64,000 bases of DNA from Acidobacteriota bacterium (GTDB lineage Bacteria; Acidobacteriota; Blastocatellia; Pyrinomonadales; Pyrinomonadaceae): assembly GCA_025463135.1 (NCBI GenBank), contig JAOAPY010000056.1:25825-89824 (forward strand). Reading direction: 5' to 3'. The translations under genes were made by a program, and so were the position numbers. Below, piece after piece: positions 52,012 to 60,979 of the stretch. Numbering within the stretch: position 1 is the first letter of the stretch; every line of letters starts with the position of its first letter. The notes under the pieces were generated by a model, which worked only from the letters and a program-made list of their open reading frames with translations, searched no databases and was not told where the DNA came from.

Positions 52012-53723
52012 GGCGATTCCACAAACGAAATATTTCTGACACCGGCCACCCAGGCTTCATCCAGGATGTATACGTCCGCCGCTGGGACTTTGCCTAACGG
52101 CACATTGAAGGCGGGCTTCGCCGACCGCTGCAATAATGAGAGCACGGCATCGTTGCTGAAGTAGTGTCGTCCGCGAGCGGCGACAATGAAGTCTCCCGCA
52201 TTAAGCTGTTTGACGGCAGCGGCGCTCGAAAGGGAAACGCACGACAAATCCGGCCGGCCGTTTTTCGCGGCATAGTAAGAGCACACGGTAGGAGATTCGC
52301 TCGCGACCTGGGCCCCCGGTTTGGCGCGTCTTGCTATCTCAGTCATTACCCGACTGAGTTCTCCATCATAAAAGTCATCCTGGGGAAAGTCGGCGCCCCC
52401 TTTTGACGCTCCGCCACCAAGGATATTCGTGAACAGTCGATAGTGTGGCAGCGCACTGACTGAGGCCAGCACTGAGAGAATCACTACCACGGCGGCCAGG
52501 GCTCCCTTCAAGTAAACCCGCAGGTCATCGTTCGCCGCGCGTTCAGCCACTCTGCGCGCAATCCAGCGAATAACGTAATAGGCGCCAATGGCAGCCGTCG
52601 TATAGACCGCCGGCAGGACGAATACTGTGTAGCGGGTGAATTTGCTTCCGGAAATCGAAAACTGGAGCCAGAAGAACATCCAAAATAAAAGGAAGTAACG
52701 CCCATCACCCAGCTTGCGACGGAAAAGTAAGGGAAAACCCACCAGGAAAGAAATCAAAGTCAGCAACGGCAGCTTGATAGCGAAGAATAGGCCATAGAAA
52801 TAGACGGGTACACCTTGAAACCACGATTTAACTTCATGGGGATAGAGCTTACCCATGAACTCGTAGCTGTCACGGCCCACCATCTTATGGGTGGCAAAAT
52901 TCAGCATTTGGTGCCATGTTTCCGGAAGAAATATCGGCGGGTTAAGCGCCGCGAAAACGAGACCCATGACTACAAAGAACAAAAGAAATTTCGGACGGCC
53001 CAAACGCCAGCGCGTTTCGGGAATTGCCTGGAACATCCAGTAGTAACTTATGCTGATGGCCACGTACCAGGGCAGGTACTTGGAAGCCGCCATGGCCCCA
53101 AAGGCCGCAGCGGCGGCCCAATAGTAAGGAGTGGGGTTTCGGTCCGGTTCGCTTTCGGCTACGCGTTGGCCGCGCAGCCAGAACACGTTGGCAAGCAGGA
53201 AGAAAAAAAGCAGGAACGTGTCTTCCTTTGCGATGCGATTGAAACCGATGGCGATGGGATCAACAGCCCACAATGCAGCAGCAAGGAGGGCTATTTCTCC
53301 GCCAAAAAGTTCTGCGATCACCAAATAAAGCAGCAGGGTGATGAAAGAGCCAACGATGACATTGGGCAAACGGACCGCCGCTTCGACCGGGATAAATAAT
53401 TCGGAATGACGACCAACCAGGGTGTTCCATTTCTCGGCCGCGATCACGCTGGCGGTGATCGTTGCCTTCATTAGAAACGGATGCTCGCCATTGGCTGCGG
53501 TCAAACCATGGGCCCGGTAATCCGCAGCAGCCTCAAGCTTGTTTAATTCGTCGTCCGCCAGGCCTTCGGCACTCAGACTGCGAGCGCGAAATGCAAAACC
53601 GCCGAGCACAAGCGCGACCAGCGTGGCGATTACGAGCGTGCGACTGATTGATCGTGAGCCACTTTCGACGAATAGTTCAGGCCTTAAACCAGCTGTTACG
53701 ATTGCTTCTGCTCTCGCCGACAA
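52008..53723 (-). CDS. GT39-family membrane glycosyltransferase
   Basis: This 571-residue protein has about ten to twelve hydrophobic helices, for example TLVIATLVALVLGGFAFRA, VGSFITLLLYLVIAELFG and ALAAVVVILSVLASVSALP. The DDEL motif (LADDELNKLEAA) in the first periplasmic loop is the catalytic acidic motif of GT39/ArnT-type transferases, which use polyprenyl-phosphate sugars. FNRIAKEDTFLLFFFL follows. It probably glycosylates proteins or lipids outside the inner membrane. The frame starts at a TTG at 53723; no better ATG is near. A candidate promoter lies at 53840-53868. Confidence 0.88.
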   Translation of the reverse strand: MSARAEAIVTAGLRPELFVESGSRSISRTLVIATLVALVLGGFAFRARSLSAEGLADDELNKLEAAADYRAHGLTAANGEHPFLMKATITASVIAAEKWNTLVGRHSELFIPVEAAVRLPNVIVGSFITLLLYLVIAELFGGEIALLAAALWAVDPIAIGFNRIAKEDTFLLFFFLLANVFWLRGQRVAESEPDRNPTPYYWAAAAAFGAMAASKYLPWYVAISISYYWMFQAIPETRWRLGRPKFLLFFVVMGLVFAALNPPIFLPETWHQMLNFATHKMVGRDSYEFMGKLYPHEVKSWFQGVPVYFYGLFFAIKLPLLTLISFLVGFPLLFRRKLGDGRYFLLFWMFFWLQFSISGSKFTRYTVFVLPAVYTTAAIGAYYVIRWIARRVAERAANDDLRVYLKGALAAVVVILSVLASVSALPHYRLFTNILGGGASKGGADFPQDDFYDGELSRVMTEIARRAKPGAQVASESPTVCSYYAAKNGRPDLSCVSLSSAAAVKQLNAGDFIVAARGRHYFSNDAVLSLLQRSAKPAFNVPLGKVPAADVYILDEAWVAGVRNISFVESP

Positions 53724-53839
53724 TATCTTAGTGCTCCCTGGACGAACAATTTGATCCCACTAACGGGTCCGGAACAGAAAACTGCTCGAAAAAATACCAC
53801 TGGTAATAGCTTCCAGTGCTTCTTTGGCAAGGGTTCGGA

Positions 53840-53868
53840 GGTTAACGTTAACGTACAGGTTCTGTCAA
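53840..53868 (-). promoter_or_regulatory. Candidate sigma-70-type promoter of the GT39 gene
   Basis: On the reverse strand TTGACA (53868-53863) is separated by 17 bp from TTAACC (53845-53840). The -35 is perfect but the -10 is poor. It lies about 115 bp upstream of the GT39 start. The remainder of 53724-54303 contains no gene that I can see and no named repeat. Confidence 0.3.
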
Positions 53869-54303
53869 AAGAGATAGAAAGATAATACCTGCGAAACCGG
53901 CTGCTGTTTTGATTTGGAGTGCTCAAGTCGTCGCACTCCAAAATGAGACAATACCCTACCAGCGGTTACGGAGGTCGTACGAGATTGTGGCCGACCTTCA
54001 GGAATAAACGTCTGATTGGTACTGCTTAGAGATCACGCAGACCTTTGTAATTTAATGAGAAGCGGCTTCGGGATCCCCAGTGACAGGGCATAACAGGTTG
54101 GTCTCAACCCGGGGTTTCCTTCTTTTGCGCTCGGGACCGTGTGGTATACTTGGCCAGTTTCAAAGACACAGAATCGGACGTTCCTGGGTGCGACAGGCAT
54201 CACTTTCCCTGCTATCGAATTATCCACGAAGCACCAGAGTACCCCTGTTTCAGCTCTCATTCTTATCGCGCAAATCTTTTAGACAGAAGAGGTCGAATGC
54301 CCC

Positions 54304-56178
54304 ATGCATAGGGGAAATCACTCCACCAACGGAAACCATAAGCATTCGGTATTGATCGTCAATGATCTTGCCGACCAGCTGGAGCTGATGAATGCGGCCC
54401 TTAGCAAGGCGGGCTACACCGTCTTCACTGCTGAGGACGGTTTGCAGGGCTTCGCAGTGGCGAAACGCGAGCGGCCTGACCTCATCATTAGCGACGTGAC
54501 CATGCCGCAAGTCGACGGCATAGAATTTTGTCGCTTGATTCGTCAGGACGAAGAGTTGGCAACGCGACCCATTCTTCTGGTCAGCGCCCTGCGTAAGGAC
54601 ACGAGCAGTGTGATTGAGGGACTAAAGGCCGGAGCTGACGAATTTTTGGAGATTCCCTTTGACACCCCACGGCTGATTGCCCAGGCTTCGCGATTAATTG
54701 AACGCGCAAAGTTGGAAGAGGCGCTGAGAGATTCCCAGGAGCGTTATCGCCTGTTATTCGATTGCACCCCTCAACCGATCTGGGTCTACGACGAAGAGAC
54801 CCTCTACTTCCTGGCAGTAAATGACTCCGCCATTCGCACCTACGGCTATTCACGTGAAGAATTCCTGGCGCTAACCATCAAAGACGTTCGTCCGATTGAA
54901 GATGTGCCGGCACTCCTGATTAAGACCGCAGCGGGATTTGACGGCGCCGTTATCACCAGTCCCTGGCGGCACCGGAAAAAAGACGGCAGCGTTATTTACG
55001 TGGAAATAACGTCCCATCCGCTGATGTTTGGTAATCGAAAGGCCAGGCTGGCAATTGCTACCGACGTTACCGATCGCAAGCTGCTGGATGAAGAGCAAAA
55101 GCGTATGCACGCGTCGATTCAGCAATCGGCGATTGAGTGGCGTCAGACTTTTAATGCCATGGATTTCCCCGTACTGATCGTCGATCTCGAAGGTCGAATC
55201 AGGCGTTTGAACAAGGCCGCCCAGGAAATTGCCGATGGTGACAAGGAAGAGATTATCGGCAGGGAAGTAGCCGCTGCGGGTTTGGGCCAGCCTTGGCAAA
55301 AGGCTGCGGAGCTGCTTAAACATATTCGCGAAAATGGCGGCTCGCGCACGGCCGAAGTCAGGGACCATGCCACCGGGAAAACCTGGGCAATAACGCTCTA
55401 TTTGATCCACGAATTTGGTTCCCTCGGCGAACGCGCGATTCTGATCGCGCAGGACATTACTAACCGGACCGAGCTTGAGGCTTCGCTGCGTCGCAGTGAG
55501 ATGATGTCTTTGCTCGGCTCACTGGTCGCCGGCGTTGCTCACGAAGTGCGCAATCCACTCTTCGGCATTTCGTCGATACTTGACGCCTTTGAAACGCGTT
55601 TCAGCGAGCGAACCGAATACCTGCGCTATACCAATGTCCTGCGGGACGAGCTGGCGCGCCTTAATATTCTGATGGAAGAGCTGCTCGAGTATGGCAAGCC
55701 GTTTCAGGGCGAACTCTTCCTCGCCTCGTTGGATGACGTGGTCACAAAGTCTCTTCGTTCGTGCGTGCCGGTGGCGGAAATCGCTAAGGTAAAGTTAGTC
55801 AACAGGGTGACGCGAAACATCTCGCGCGTACTCGTCGATCGGCGGCGTTTGTCGAAAGTATTTGTCAACCTCATCGAAAATGCAGTGCAACATTCACCTC
55901 ACGATGCGAGCGTTGTCGTCGAGGCGACTGAGATTCGCGAAGGCAATCAGCGCTGGCTTGATTGCGCCGTCAAGGATGCCGGAAAGGGAATTACCATTGA
56001 AGAGATCCCCAATATATTCGAGCCTTTCTTTTCGAAGCGTCGTGGCGGTACCGGTCTCGGCCTTGCTATCGCCAAAAAAATCATGGAAGAACACGGCGGG
56101 AAATTAATAGCCGGGAATAACCCGGATGGGGGTGCTTGTATGGTTGCGAGGTTTCCGGTGCCCGAGGGAGAGGAATAA
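54304..56178 (+). CDS. Hybrid sensor histidine kinase (REC-PAS-PAS-HisKA-HATPase), soluble
   Basis: This 624-residue kinase has no membrane segment. An N-terminal receiver (HSVLIVNDLADQLELMNAAL, phospho-Asp in LIISDVTMPQVDG) covers about residues 15-130. Two PAS domains follow (about 145-265 and 275-390), then HisKA with the phosphorylatable His in LVAGVAHEVRNPLFGISS. The HATPase has NLIENAVQHS, DAGKGI and GGTGLGLAIAKKI. The receiver placed in front of the sensor part suggests that another protein phosphorylates it. It is co-transcribed with the NtrC-type regulator six bases downstream. This pair lies next to a PEP-CTERM gene with a sigma-54 promoter. Confidence 0.93.
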   Translation: MHRGNHSTNGNHKHSVLIVNDLADQLELMNAALSKAGYTVFTAEDGLQGFAVAKRERPDLIISDVTMPQVDGIEFCRLIRQDEELATRPILLVSALRKDTSSVIEGLKAGADEFLEIPFDTPRLIAQASRLIERAKLEEALRDSQERYRLLFDCTPQPIWVYDEETLYFLAVNDSAIRTYGYSREEFLALTIKDVRPIEDVPALLIKTAAGFDGAVITSPWRHRKKDGSVIYVEITSHPLMFGNRKARLAIATDVTDRKLLDEEQKRMHASIQQSAIEWRQTFNAMDFPVLIVDLEGRIRRLNKAAQEIADGDKEEIIGREVAAAGLGQPWQKAAELLKHIRENGGSRTAEVRDHATGKTWAITLYLIHEFGSLGERAILIAQDITNRTELEASLRRSEMMSLLGSLVAGVAHEVRNPLFGISSILDAFETRFSERTEYLRYTNVLRDELARLNILMEELLEYGKPFQGELFLASLDDVVTKSLRSCVPVAEIAKVKLVNRVTRNISRVLVDRRRLSKVFVNLIENAVQHSPHDASVVVEATEIREGNQRWLDCAVKDAGKGITIEEIPNIFEPFFSKRRGGTGLGLAIAKKIMEEHGGKLIAGNNPDGGACMVARFPVPEGEE

Positions 56179-56184
56179 TCGGCC

Positions 56185-57534
56185 ATGGGGCGAAACAAGA
56201 TTCTGATCGTCGATGATGAGGCGGGCCTGCGGTTCGGGGTGCGTGATTACCTCGAGCTGCAGGGGTATGAAATAGATGAAGCTGAAAGTTGCCAGAGTGC
56301 GCAACACCTGTTTCGCACCTCTCGACCCGACGTCGTCATTGCCGATTATCTGTTGCCTGACGGTACCGCACTAGATCTGCTGCCCCGGCTCAAGGAGATT
56401 GATGCTGGTATTCCGCTGCTTATTCTGACCGCGCACGGATCCATCGACCTTGCAGTTCGCGCCATCAAGGAAGGCGCCGAACAGTTTCTCACTAAGCCGC
56501 TTGAGCTTCCCGCCCTGTTGGTGATTTTGCAGCGGATTCTCGAAAACAAGCGCAATTTTCATAAGCAACTCGCCAACAAGTCCCGCGAAGTGCGCACAGC
56601 CATCGACCCGTTCGTGGGAACCAGTGCGGCGATCCGAACTCTGGCGGAACAGACGCGCAAGGTCCTGCCCGCCGACAGTCCCATTCTGATTCTGGGAGAA
56701 ACTGGTTCGGGAAAAGGTGTGCTGGCCCGCTGGATACATGCAAACAGTCCGCGATCCGAAGACGCATTCGTGGATCTCAACTGCGCCGGACTCTCACGCG
56801 ATCTGCTGGAAACAGAACTTTTCGGTCATGAGAAAGGTGCCTTTACCAGCGCCACTGCGTCAAAGCAGGGACTATTTGAGGTGGCCCACCGCGGGACGAT
56901 CTTCCTGGATGAAATCGGCGATGTGGACTTGCAAATTCAACCCAAGCTTTTGAAAGTACTGGAAGAAAAGCGCTTTCGTCGCGTCGGTGACGTGCGTGAC
57001 CGCCAGGTGGACGTGCGGTTATTGGCGGCTACACATCAGGATCTTGGCCACCTGGTAGGTGAAAAGAAATTCCGCCAGGATCTTTACTTTCGTATCAGTG
57101 CGATTCCCCTTACGTTTCCGGCACTGCGCTCGCGGCGAGAAGACATCCCAGTACTTGCCCAGTACCTGCTGGAAAAGTTTGCCGCCGATTTAGGTCGCGG
57201 TGAACTGCGATGGGGACCCGAATGCCTTGAGGCCCTTCAGTCCTACTCCTGGCCGGGCAATGTCAGAGAACTTCGCAACGTCATCGAACGTGCGGTTTTG
57301 CTTAGCGAGCAGAAAACGCTGGGATTGAACGATCTGCACTTCGATGGACGCGGTTCGCGGGACACATACTCCAACTCCCATCTCACCTTGCTGGAGGTGG
57401 AACGCCAACACATTGAGTACGTCCTGGTCGAAGAGAACGGCAGCGTCGAACGTGCCGCAAAAAGACTTGGAGTTCCGCGCAGTTCCCTCTATGAAAAACT
57501 CAAGCGTCACAGGATCGGGATGTCCAGATTCTAG
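56185..57534 (+). CDS. NtrC-family sigma-54-dependent response regulator
   Basis: This 449-residue protein has an N-terminal receiver (KILIVDDEAGLRFGVRDYL, phospho-Asp in VVIADYLLPDG). The AAA+ domain carries Walker A GETGSGKGVLARWIH, the sigma-54-contacting loop GHEKGAFTSATASKQG, GTIFLDEIGDVD (Walker B) and the RFRRVGDVRDRQVDVRLLAA segment (R finger region in part). The C-terminus is a Fis-type helix-turn-helix (VERAAKRLGVPRSSLYEKLK). The sigma-54 loop reads GAFTSA instead of GAFTGA. It forms an operon with the upstream kinase. The nearby sigma-54 promoter at 57640 is a plausible target. Confidence 0.95.
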   Translation: MGRNKILIVDDEAGLRFGVRDYLELQGYEIDEAESCQSAQHLFRTSRPDVVIADYLLPDGTALDLLPRLKEIDAGIPLLILTAHGSIDLAVRAIKEGAEQFLTKPLELPALLVILQRILENKRNFHKQLANKSREVRTAIDPFVGTSAAIRTLAEQTRKVLPADSPILILGETGSGKGVLARWIHANSPRSEDAFVDLNCAGLSRDLLETELFGHEKGAFTSATASKQGLFEVAHRGTIFLDEIGDVDLQIQPKLLKVLEEKRFRRVGDVRDRQVDVRLLAATHQDLGHLVGEKKFRQDLYFRISAIPLTFPALRSRREDIPVLAQYLLEKFAADLGRGELRWGPECLEALQSYSWPGNVRELRNVIERAVLLSEQKTLGLNDLHFDGRGSRDTYSNSHLTLLEVERQHIEYVLVEENGSVERAAKRLGVPRSSLYEKLKRHRIGMSRF

Positions 57535-57639
57535 ATCTCTCGTCCAGATTCTGGACGAGCACCCGTGCTTCTCACCATCTGAAAAGTTAATCTCGTAGAA
57601 AAACAAGGAAAACCCGTGTCCTGAGAGTAAATCCGTTTG

Positions 57640-57655
57640 TGGCCCGCTGGTTGCC
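57640..57655 (+). promoter_or_regulatory. Sigma-54 (-24/-12) promoter upstream of the PEP-CTERM gene
   Basis: TGGCCCGCTGGTTGCC matches the consensus TGGCACGNNNNTTGC at all invariant GG and GC positions, with ten bases between. It lies about 245 bp upstream of the PEP-CTERM start. The gene two positions upstream encodes a sigma-54-dependent activator, so the pairing is plausible. Confidence 0.65.
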
Positions 57656-57900
57656 ATAGTCGGAAATGTCTCGAACCAATAGTGCTTAGGCCCCGGCCTA
57701 GTTGAGAGATTCGATTTAGGATTTCATTGAGCCTGCAATTGCCCCGCATTGGCTCTGTGAACAAGTCCTTAGTCGTAGTCTCTCAGTCTGGTTTTTCAGT
57801 AGTTTTGCGGATTTGCGAGTTCCTCCCAAGGCGCTTTGCGGTCTTTTCACAAATCGAAACTCTCAGTTGCGAGTTTCCAAATTTCAAGGAGTCGAAAGCA

Positions 57901-58563
57901 ATGACAAGGGTTATCAAGACTTCATTAACGTTAGCGATGGCGACGGTAATGATCGGATTTGCAGTTACGCAAGCGCGAGCCGACCGTGTTAATTACGCGG
58001 TTGACAAGTGTTTCGGTGCGGGCTGCGCAACGAGTTCGGTCAGAATCGGCGAGCTGGCGCTGGCATTCACCGAGTCAAGTCTGGGTGTGGTCGACACGGC
58101 AGCTTCCTCTACGGCGCTTGCAAATTTCTCCCCAGAGCTGAGCGGAATTTCCGGTCTGAGTTTCGCGGGACTCAAGTCACAAAATTCCGCGGGCGATGCC
58201 AATACCGTTGCCCGTGCCAATGCGTTCCGGGAAAATGGATCACCGATGCTGCTTCCGGCAGCCGGGATGTCATTGTCGTTCAGTCACCTTCAGACGCCCG
58301 TTTTCGCGAGCTCGATCGATCTCGGCCGCTCGGTTAGTACCGCATCGAACGGCATTTTCAGTGTGAGCAGCGTAGGCCCGAGTGCGAGCAAGCCGTTCGC
58401 TTTCGGAGCCACGGCATCCAAGCCCGGTATTACCGATGTTCCGCCAGGAGGCGCCCCCGGAGTTCCCGAACCAACCACTATGCTCTTGCTCGGCACTGGC
58501 CTGGCTGGCGCGGCAGCGGTTGTTCGCAGACGATTGAAAGCTCGAGCTGGAAATTCGAAGTAG
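57901..58563 (+). CDS. PEP-CTERM sorting-domain exported protein
   Basis: This 220-residue protein begins with a signal peptide (TLAMATVMIGFAVTQARA). The mature part is low in complexity and rich in Ser, Ala and Gly, without recognisable domains. The C-terminal segment VPEPTTMLLLGTGLAGAAAV followed by VRRRLKAR is a canonical PEP-CTERM sorting signal: VPEP, a hydrophobic helix and an Arg-rich tail. Such proteins are processed by an exosortase, often in biofilm or exopolysaccharide loci. AAGGAG lies 12 bases before the ATG at 57901; the open frame upstream of it is not protein-like. No exosortase is in the window. Confidence 0.92.
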   Translation: MTRVIKTSLTLAMATVMIGFAVTQARADRVNYAVDKCFGAGCATSSVRIGELALAFTESSLGVVDTAASSTALANFSPELSGISGLSFAGLKSQNSAGDANTVARANAFRENGSPMLLPAAGMSLSFSHLQTPVFASSIDLGRSVSTASNGIFSVSSVGPSASKPFAFGATASKPGITDVPPGGAPGVPEPTTMLLLGTGLAGAAAVVRRRLKARAGNSK

Positions 58564-58650
58564 CTTGAATCGTCGCGTCTGTCGGATGTTAACCGGTCGG
58601 GAAAAACGGAGGTCTGTGGCTGGCGAGCGAACAGATCGGGGAAAGTCCAA

Positions 58651-58866
58651 ATGTATACCAAGCCAATGATTCTTCCGCTCGACCTGGAGGGAAAGATCTA
58701 TTCTCTCCAGGACGAGAAAGGAAATACCATCGGAACCGGTACCCGAGAGGTGTGCGAGGTTCTGATGTACATAATCACCAAGCCGCTGGCACGAACCAAT
58801 GTATCGGGGAGTGCTACGTCTGGTGTGGTTCGAAGGCCCAATGTGCGGGCTGCAATAGCGATATAG
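58651..58866 (+). CDS. Small hypothetical protein (71 residues)
   Basis: The protein contains LPLDLEGKIYSLQDEKGNTI and GTREVCEVLMYIITKP, a plausible small soluble fold (beta hairpin then helix), followed by a Ser/Val tail. GGGGAAAG lies upstream of the ATG. I do not recognise a family. It follows the PEP-CTERM gene by 87 bp and may be in the same transcript. Confidence 0.5.
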   Translation: MYTKPMILPLDLEGKIYSLQDEKGNTIGTGTREVCEVLMYIITKPLARTNVSGSATSGVVRRPNVRAAIAI

Positions 58867-58967
58867 CAGCTGGGCCGGGCAGTGACTCGAGAGACCTTTA
58901 GGTATCAATTGCGATTCTGCCTGGCTTGTCGATGTGAGTATGATTCTGCGACTGGGTGGAAAACTCA

Positions 58968-59273
58968 ATGGGTTCACTGTCGGGAAGCGATTTCAGGAAA
59001 AAGTGGCGTTGCCCGTCTTCCGAGGATTTAGTCGCCTATCCCCAGCGTAAACTTGCAAACTTGCAAGCGTCGCACATTAACGCTCACCTCGCGATTTGCG
59101 ATTTTTGTGCGGCGGAACTGCAGCTACTCTCGAAGTTCCCTTCCGCAGAACATTGCACCGAAACTCCAGCCATGCCCGTTCAGCTGCGGGTTTTGGCCGA
59201 AGCTCTGCTGACCAGGGGCAGCTTCCGGCAGCAGAGCGGGATGCGAGTGGATAAAGGCGATGGGCACGGTTAA
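58968..59273 (+). CDS. Small zinc-finger (anti-sigma-like) protein
   Basis: This 101-residue protein carries HINAHLAICDFCAAEL, the H-x3-C-x2-C pattern of the zinc-binding anti-sigma domain, near residues 40-55. There is no membrane segment. The preceding SSEDLVAYPQRKLANLQASH is the helix usual before that motif. A GTG at 58956 would add four residues. No sigma factor gene adjoins it, so the partner is unknown. It lies between the PEP-CTERM gene and a single-domain response regulator, which suggests a regulatory role. Confidence 0.65.
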   Translation: MGSLSGSDFRKKWRCPSSEDLVAYPQRKLANLQASHINAHLAICDFCAAELQLLSKFPSAEHCTETPAMPVQLRVLAEALLTRGSFRQQSGMRVDKGDGHG

Positions 59274-59489
59274 TACCTGCATGCTCTGACGCTTCAGGTG
59301 AATCGGCCCTTATTTTTGCCAGCTCGGGTTTTGACATGGGTGACCAGTATCACGCGCTTAAAAAATGACGGCTCTGTCTTACACGCCAACGGGATGGCCA
59401 AGCAAACTCGATTTGGAAAGTTAAGAAAGGTATCTGGACGATTACGACGCATCTTAACGGGAAGTGCCGAGTCCAGAGGTGAAGAGCAA

Positions 59490-59885
59490 ATGACGCGCAT
59501 GCTCATTGTTGATGATGAGGAGTCGATTTGCTTTTCGATGAGCGAATACTTTGGCCTTCATGGCTATCGAGTGGACACTGCTCGGGAACTCGAAGAAGCT
59601 GAGAAATTAATCGAGACTAATAACTACGAAGTAGCGATTCTTGATCTCAGATTGGGCGTGGCGCACAACGCCGACGGCCTTGAGATAACCAAGCTCCTTC
59701 ACGAGCGCCAACCGGAAGCTCGCATTGTCGTTCTGACAGCATATGGTTCGGCTGAAATGGAAGACGACGCGCGGCGCTGTGGCGCTGATGCCTTCTTAAG
59801 GAAACCCAAACCCCTGTCACAAGTGGCGCAGGTGATCCAGGGATTAATAGAGTCCCCTTCCAAGCAAGCTGTGAAATCCGCCTAG
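59490..59885 (+). CDS. Single-domain response regulator
   Basis: This 131-residue receiver has MLIVDDEESICFSMSEYFGL, the phospho-Asp in VAILDLRLG, Thr in VVLTAYGSAEM and the conserved Lys in FLRKPKPLSQ. It has no output domain. I take the ATG at 59490, preceded by AGAGGTGA; 64 open codons upstream have no family similarity. A possible role is phosphotransfer to or from the REC-bearing kinase at 54304. That link is inference from proximity. Confidence 0.85.
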   Translation: MTRMLIVDDEESICFSMSEYFGLHGYRVDTARELEEAEKLIETNNYEVAILDLRLGVAHNADGLEITKLLHERQPEARIVVLTAYGSAEMEDDARRCGADAFLRKPKPLSQVAQVIQGLIESPSKQAVKSA

Positions 59886-59939
59886 CAAGGCGTCCGCCTG
59901 CCATTATCCTGATCGCCTACCCAACAGTTCCAGTACAAC

Positions 59940-60425
59940 TCAGTGCTTCGACTCGGTGTTGTCGAGAACTCTCTTGAGCAGGGCTAGTGTGCCCAGGTGG
60001 TAAGCGTTGTGATCGGCAACCAACAGGGCCTCGCGAAAGACTGTTTGCCCCTGCCCATGGCTTAGCTCAGCAAATAGATCGATTGCCGGGTTGTCCAGCA
60101 GCTCCGCCAGCGCTTGGAGATCTGATCGGAACGACCGCACAGTTTCATTCCACATCTCGACGTCAGCGCGGACACCTGCGGCTGGCCAGTATCCTTCCGG
60201 AAACTTCGGCGACACATGATTGGCATCACGGCTGAACTGCAGTATGTCCCATTGAGTGATGCGCATGTGTTCGAGGACCTGCCAGGGTGTGTAAGGTACG
60301 CCCTCCAGTTCACGATTGATGAGGTCTATGGAAAAGCCGGCAATGAAATCGTCGAAGGAAATATGCGCGCCACCGCCGCGCAGCAAATAAAGAAGATGGT
60401 CACGGAGTTCGCGATCCTGGGCCAC
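59940..60425 (-). CDS. DinB-family protein
   Basis: This 161-residue helical DinB-fold protein has the metal ligand pattern WQVLEHMRITQWDILQFSRD and ALLVADHNAYHLGTLALLKR. The first His lies in the N-terminal half and two His in the last helix. It begins at a GTG. Functions in this superfamily include thiol transfer and metal-dependent hydrolysis. It is the second DinB protein in the window (the other is 30577-31041). A 122-residue hypothetical gene lies 16 bp upstream on the same strand. Confidence 0.82.
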   Translation of the reverse strand: MAQDRELRDHLLYLLRGGGAHISFDDFIAGFSIDLINRELEGVPYTPWQVLEHMRITQWDILQFSRDANHVSPKFPEGYWPAAGVRADVEMWNETVRSFRSDLQALAELLDNPAIDLFAELSHGQGQTVFREALLVADHNAYHLGTLALLKRVLDNTESKH

Positions 60426-60441
60426 TGGTTTACCAAGTCAG

Positions 60442-60810
60442 CTAAAGTTTGTGCAGCCGAGGTACGTAACCTTCCGGCAACCCTTGTCGTCGCTTTCTCG
60501 CGCTTTCAATCGCAGCACTCTGGGTAGCGGCCGCAACCTCCTCTTCGGATCCTTCCTCGTCGTTGTGAATAGCGAGCTCGGATGGTTCTGAGTGCGCGCA
60601 ACGGGTTTCATCGGCATTCTGAATTTGTTGTTCCAGGCAAACATCCGAGTTAGCCAGGACTTTTCGACAGACAGCCCGCAGTTCAGACGACCCATCAAGA
60701 AGCCCCTCTACCATTTCCTTGAGCGTCGCGTGTCCGGTAGAGACAGCCTCGATCTTCTGAGCCTCGCTCATCTCGGCCCATAGGAGAGCGCCGATGGCCG
60801 ACTTCGACAT
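60442..60810 (-). CDS. Hypothetical protein (122 residues)
   Basis: I do not recognise a family. The protein has a helical N-terminal half (LLWAEMSEAQKIEAVSTG, TLKEMVEGLLDGSSELRAV) and an acidic, low-complexity C-terminal half (HNDEEGSEEEVAAATQSAA). It has no signal peptide or membrane segment. It is followed 16 bp later by the DinB gene, suggesting an operon. No gene is visible in the spacer 60811-60979. Confidence 0.55.
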   Translation of the reverse strand: MSKSAIGALLWAEMSEAQKIEAVSTGHATLKEMVEGLLDGSSELRAVCRKVLANSDVCLEQQIQNADETRCAHSEPSELAIHNDEEGSEEEVAAATQSAAIESARKRRQGLPEGYVPRLHKL

Positions 60811-60979
60811 GACAACCAGAGTTTACTCGTTTTCGGGCATCTTTCAAGAAGTTTTGCGCTTTGAGTGGCGCAACCCGCAATGGTGCGCAGGGGAACGGCC
60901 CCCTGTAAGCGTTGCCGACTCGCGGCACAAAAGCGTGAGTTCCTCTTGCCGTGCGCGTTCCCTCAGGCACGGAAGTCGT

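Noticed and set aside
53724..54303. Search for a gene or selenoprotein in the 580-bp spacer
   Set aside because: No frame with plausible composition or start was found, and no UGA-interrupted continuous frame was visible.
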